Of a stretch of DNA of 64,000 nucleotides, positions 63,001-64,000 are shown one piece after another; positions within the stretch are counted from its first letter, which is position 1, and each line of letters starts with the position of its first letter. The notes beneath the pieces are model-generated. The model did not search any database and had not been told where the DNA came from. It worked only from the letters and a program-made list of their open reading frames with translations. Origin of the DNA: Apostichopus japonicus (Eukaryota > Echinodermata > Holothuroidea > Aspidochirotida > Stichopodidae); the NCBI RefSeq assembly GCF_037975245.1, contig NC_092575.1, positions 27,069,841 through 27,133,840 on the forward strand, read 5' to 3'. A program made the position numbers and the translations under genes.

Positions 63001-63136
63001 AGTTTGATACAAAAATATAATTTTATGAACAATTTGTAATATTTCATCATTATTTCAGGTAAAGGTTCCAGAGAAACAGGAAATCATTTCAAAAAGGGAA
63101 CCAAAGTTGTCAGTTAAATTCAAAATGTTGATATAA
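38824..63136 (+). CDS. Multidomain protein: death fold, coiled coil, death fold, ZU5, UPA-like, death fold
   Basis: Exons: 38824-39094, 40375-40691, 50588-50725, 51094-51178, 55726-56049, 56599-57057, 57845-58071, 59918-60079, 60754-60906, 61622-61682, 62394-62710 (or donor at 62696), 63059-63136. All phases agree, giving about 863 codons without the propeller. Residues 1-90: DED-like fold (KDDCQKLLDYFEIPAKKSND, then a helix ending GLSKLVAVLTVYQQ). 91-270: heptad coiled coil with TTEEERQQLKD-like repeats and an acidic linker. 271-365: second death fold (LTLDSTLKLATLFGLPQAET, TPGITLINFMKTRNI). About 400-607: ZU5 (YEGGTISIMGVHLTIPGDAL, LLTIPHSAI, then ITWTEEKSIDWKL). About 570-733: UPA-like strands. 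733-825: third death fold. ZU5-UPA-death order is known from PIDD1, UNC5 and ankyrins, which are scaffolds for apoptosis, NF-kappaB signalling or membrane skeleton. The role here is inferred. There is no transmembrane segment or signal peptide. Confidence 0.82.
40375..40691 (+). other. Coiled-coil exon
   Basis: Charged heptads with a 14-residue repeat (LKTTEEERQQLKDT, LKATDENRQHLTRR, LKTAEEERQHFRDR, LNTTENKLKTVKDG). A parallel oligomerisation helix is the likely role. The coil continues into the exon 50588-50725 (ELEDAKSSLRATRDELVKSQ). Confidence 0.85.
40937..41202 (+). repeat. 5' LTR
   Basis: TGTAGTGACATTGACATGAC to CAATCTTCAACA. Near its 3' end it contains an inverted pair, CCTCAATTGAAGATTGTGAC and CACAACCTCAATCTTCAACA, able to fold over GAAGATTG/CAATCTTC. 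Confidence 0.95.
41203..41214 (+). promoter_or_regulatory. Primer-binding site, tRNA-Leu type
   Basis: TGGTGGCAGCGG directly abuts the LTR. It is complementary to the 3' end (CCGCTGCCACCA) typical of animal tRNA-Leu(AAG/UAG), so that tRNA is the likely primer of minus-strand DNA synthesis. Confidence 0.75.
41320..42228 (+). pseudogene. LTR element gag, frameshifted
   Basis: The capsid-like part (from about 41437: MDWHAPNLAEAFRMF, then FRVCRLKLSETMQRPDEKLD) loses frame near 41760 and again near 41855, then a nucleocapsid part resumes at about 41926. The latter has a Cys-rich pair of knuckles, the second a clean CX2CX4HX4C (CHSCKKLGHYARVC, about 42067-42108). Gag would package the element RNA. 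The breaks prevent a full product from the sequence as given. Confidence 0.85.
42241..45229 (+). pseudogene. LTR element pol: protease, RT, RNase H, integrase
   Basis: The protease region carries VDTGAQANTL (about 42346). The reverse transcriptase is split by shifts at an A10 run near 42845 and a T6 run near 43017. From 43055 to 45229 a 724-codon frame is open. In it the usual x-x-D-D centre reads I-A-D-F (43211-43222), so the second Asp is lost. RNase H follows (VQCDASLQGLGAALLQ, AIVFGVERFHTYLYG). The integrase has an HHCC finger near 44300-44410, D at about 44494 and 44657, E at about 44767 (SDNGPQYSS, GNGFVERQ), and a C-terminal domain. RT activity is unlikely; RNase H and integrase motifs look intact. 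Homopolymer shifts could also be assembly errors. Confidence 0.9.
45770..45784 (+). promoter_or_regulatory. Polypurine tract
   Basis: GGAAAAGGGAGA directly before the 3' LTR at 45785: the plus-strand primer site expected for LTR elements. Confidence 0.85.
45785..46051 (+). repeat. 3' LTR
   Basis: 267 bp, a near-identical copy of the 5' LTR. Differences seen by eye include GTAACTC/GTCACTC, GCATACTCCAGC/GCATGCTCCAAC, one inserted base in CTCTGTGTGC, GTTATAA/GTTTTAA and AGTGCT/AGTACT. Confidence 0.95.
46057..46879. other. Intronic, GT-rich stretch
   Basis: A degenerate TG/CATGCG microsatellite at about 46745-46785. Otherwise no feature recognised. Confidence 0.5.
46880..50340. repeat. Tandem array of about 140-bp units carrying DR1-type AGGTCA pairs
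   Basis: Each unit contains, in order, GTAAACACGATATCTCAAGAA, GCTTG, GCAGACCTCATATTTAGTGT, AGTACCACATTGAGTACAG, CCTATTGTTTT, GGTGGAGGTCAAAGGTCATT and GGGTCACCAGGGGTCAAA. The AGGTCA-type box recurs at about 47085, 47218, 47346, 47477, 47746, 47887, 48032, 48166, 48307, 48450, 48590 and 48727. Perfect AGGTCAAAGGTCA occurs at 47477, 47746, 47887 and 48307. Units degenerate after about 48800. The array lies in an intron of the death-fold gene. It does not encode protein. Confidence 0.88.
51236..51920 (-). mobile_element. CR1/jockey-like LINE fragment, antisense in intron
   Basis: On the minus strand, 51336-51599 encodes LIQVFKIVYGFDNL-, CTRGHCLKLQKSQGRINIRH- and VVNEWNGLPEKVV-type strings. Upstream (51600-51900) reads RLYKQLVRPHLEYA-like and WNPYFAKDRK-like blocks with stops. 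This is the C-terminal part of a non-LTR reverse transcriptase. It is a different lineage from the LINE at 21-24 kb. Confidence 0.85.
51921..52079. other. Intronic spacer with G-rich stretch
   Basis: G/A-rich piece at 51905-51965; nothing else seen. Confidence 0.4.
52080..52464. repeat. Diverged DR1-type repeat units, left of a solo LTR
   Basis: Contains GGTGAAAGGTCATGTGGGTC, CACAAGTCAAATTATGAAAAC, ATCTCAAGAGGTGGAAG and GTCAAAGGTAATTGG, in the order of the 46.9-50.3 kb unit. Its last unit is cut by the solo LTR at 52465 and resumes at 53555. Confidence 0.75.
52465..53554. mobile_element. Solo LTR, 1090 bp, 4-bp target duplication
   Basis: TGTTACGATCAACTCG at one end and GGGGCCTGTAACA at the other, flanked by ACAT on both sides (52461-52464, 53555-53558). 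Removing it and one ACAT restores the array-unit string CTTATAAACATGATTTCTCA, matching the unit consensus CTTGTAAACACGATATCTCA. The host sequence itself therefore proves the borders. A CTTATATAAG box near 53153 could be its TATA. No internal region remains. Confidence 0.85.
53555..53760. repeat. DR1-type repeat units, right of the solo LTR
   Basis: Continues the interrupted unit: ATGATTTCTCAAGGAAGGTAG, GTGGTGAAAGGTCATTTGG, GGTCAGCAGAGGGCAAAATG, then AGCGCTATATCTCCAGAACC. Confidence 0.75.
53761..55725. other. Intronic, small hairpin only
   Basis: A palindromic CCGTGCTAAGCACGG lies near 54438. Otherwise AT-rich intron ending in the acceptor TTTCATTTACATTTCAG at 55725. Confidence 0.5.
55726..56049 (+). 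other. Death-fold domain 2 (exon)
   Basis: ADDLTLDSTLKLATLFGLPQ, RRVSLIETPGITLINFMKT and LYDVTNLQKGLVHIQLNRTN give six helices with the LA..FGL and TPG...L..F hallmarks of death or DED domains. It directly precedes ZU5. Confidence 0.68.
56599..57057 (+). other. ZU5 domain exon
   Basis: A Ser/Glu/Lys-rich linker (about 60 residues) is followed by ZU5: IKYEGGTISIMGVHLTIPG, ALSSDRVIAVKVIYD, MTPLIKLEPEGLALNKPALL, TIPHSAIIPEPDRHGVMIF. The GG.IS..G..L.IP.GAL and L.IPH signatures fit the family. The C-terminal ZU5 strands (ITWTEEKSIDWKLDPEKISL) lie in the next exon, 57845-58071. Confidence 0.85.
58352..58632. mobile_element. MITE-like element, GCGTAKCCAGG family, copy 3
   Basis: Begins AAGGTGCGTAGCCAAGG and ends CCTGGCTACGCGCCTGT (inverted). 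Internal CAGCCGCCCC run, GAGCAAATTTT, AAGGCCTGGGAAGTGCAATT and GGTGGCGCTACCCTTAGA match copy 1. At about 281 bp it is the most complete short form in the window. It lies in an intron of the death-fold gene, 31 bp before a solo LTR. Confidence 0.85.
58663..59759. mobile_element. Solo LTR, 1097 bp, 4-bp target duplication
   Basis: TGTTACGTTGGAATGCG at one end and GGGCCCTCGTAACA at the other, flanked by TAGT on both sides (58659-58662, 59760-59763). GTTTATATACG near 59395 may be its TATA box. Size and ends (TGTTAC...GTAACA) match the solo LTR at 52465, but the bodies differ, so it is a related but separate family. The interior is GC-richer than the surrounding intron. Confidence 0.78.
62394..62710 (+). 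other. Death-fold domain 3 (exon)
   Basis: YEQLRGDIAKHLEKQHCEKL, LMKILDERELIMPNKMIGLY and IHFNKVARLVVEYIDTSQEK form the helices; the exon aligns with domain 1 at 38824. Two donors are possible: AAAG|GTGTTA at 62696 (phase 1) and AATG|GTTTGT at 62710 (phase 0). Both lead into a stop in the next exon (63115-63117 or 63134-63136). Confidence 0.68.
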
Positions 63137-63411
63137 GAGGGATATATGAGACTGGATGTCCAAAGAGCCTTGAAATTGTCTCATGGAAAACTGGACTTGG
63201 GAAGACGGCTGTTGTTACTTGCTAAGGAAGAGCATGGTAAAGGTACCCTATATATTCAGCTACACGGGTATTTGTTTTATATTCCTTCCGGATTTAATTA
63301 CTTGCAATCCACACTTCATGCCCTTGCTGTTTCAGTGTTAATAGAAGAAAGTTCATTTTTATTTATTTTTGTAGGAATATTACTCACGAAGTAACTACTT
63401 AATAGAAATGT

Positions 63412-63432
63412 AATAAAGATGCTGTAAATAAA
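63412..63432 (+). terminator. Two polyadenylation signals
   Basis: AATAAA at 63412-63417 and 63427-63432, about 280-295 bases after the TAA at 63134-63136. They support a transcript end here for the death-fold gene. Confidence 0.6.
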
Positions 63433-63695
63433 CCTTTAGAAGTGTTGTTACTATTAACAGAAATTTCTCTTCTATATCTATTTCCATTAATCACATCAAC
63501 AATTGTATGCATGTCTAATGTTATTGAATTATATTTTGATTTTTTATCATTGTATATATAGACAACAGAAGCAGTTTTGTGTTACAGAGGATACTTTTAT
63601 ATTGTGAATTGAAACAGTATATGCAATTAACACGTTTTATGAAAGTGGCAAAATACTTTCCTTTATACATGAAATGTGTTACTTTTCTCCTCCAG

Positions 63696-64000
63696 AGAGA
63701 CTTCCTTTGTTCCCAGGATCAACTCTTTATAAAGAACAGTACTTTGATCAGCGTGGAGGAGAGATGTTTATCGCAGGTGTTTGCCTGCGTGTACCAGCTG
63801 GGGCACTACACAATGGAAGGATTGTTAGTCTGTGGGTTTCTACTGACCCTGCCATTAAAGGACCAATCTCAAACAAGAGTCTAAGGTTGCCCCCCTTTGT
63901 GAAATTTGGTCCAGAAAGCATCACCTTACACAAGTCTGTCACCTTGATTATTCCACACTGTGCTTTTACTACAACTAACCAGATGGGTATTGATGTGTAC
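63696..64000 (+). CDS. ZU5-domain exon of a second module or gene, partial at window end
   Basis: The exon after TTTTCTCCTCCAG encodes, in the frame starting with a split codon (phase 1), RLPLFPGSTLYKEQYFDQR, GGEMFIAGVCLRVPAGALHN, GRIVSLWVSTDPAI, LPPFVKFGPESITLHKSVTL and IIPHCAFTTTNQMG. It is open to the last base. The GG...AGV.L.VP.GAL, V.FGP and L.IPHC signatures are those of ZU5, closer to the UNC5/ankyrin consensus than the ZU5 at 56.7 kb. It may belong to the next tandem paralogue or to a second ZU5 of the same gene, as in PIDD1 and ankyrins. An open, phase-1-ending frame at 63137-63237 (RLDVQRALKLSHGKLDLG) fits as its preceding exon. Confidence 0.8.

Overview
This is an animal genome window: AT-rich, with split genes bounded by GT-AG introns and many transposon relics. 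The mix (CR1/L2-like LINEs, a Ty3/gypsy-type LTR element, a DUF4371/hAT relic, a tRNA-derived SINE, G/C-run MITEs, and a host gene combining death folds with ZU5-UPA) suggests a marine invertebrate deuterostome. An echinoderm such as a sea cucumber is my best guess; amphioxus or a hemichordate cannot be excluded from sequence alone.

Layout. (1) 180-10453, + strand: the last 14 exons (723 codons) of GCN1, the ribosome-bound HEAT-repeat activator of the eIF2-alpha kinase GCN2. Its introns hold microsatellites, a LINE 3' end and a recent tandem duplication of a 57-nt coding block with its splice donor. (2) 10.9-24 kb: gene-poor repeat land with a 40-bp-monomer satellite showing higher-order structure, several MITEs, a candidate solo LTR, a decayed DUF4371/hAT transposase and a decayed LINE carrying a nested tRNA-Gly-like SINE. 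(3) 24.3-32.3 kb: an old inverted duplication. One arm carries a compact two-exon gene for a predicted 75-aa secreted peptide with TATA box, signal peptide and AATAAA; the other arm carries a broken copy of its first exon. (4) 35.7-63.1 kb, + strand: a six-bladed beta-propeller exon, then a multi-exon protein with death fold, coiled coil, second death fold, ZU5, UPA-like region and third death fold, ending at a stop followed by two polyadenylation signals. The phases allow the propeller to be its N-terminus. (5) 63.7-64.0 kb: another ZU5 exon running off the window, either the next tandem paralogue or a continuation.

The introns of the death-fold gene host a young LTR retrotransposon (identical 5-bp target duplications, LTRs about 2% diverged), an array of about 140-bp units each carrying a DR1-type nuclear-receptor motif, a LINE fragment in antisense, and two solo LTRs of about 1.09 kb with 4-bp target duplications.

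The parts most worth following are the small secreted-peptide gene, the propeller/death-fold/ZU5/UPA protein (an arrangement reminiscent of PIDD1, UNC5 and ankyrins, hence a candidate innate-immune or cell-death scaffold), the duplicated GCN1 mini-exons and the DR1 array. All family assignments were made by reading the translations; no database search was possible.
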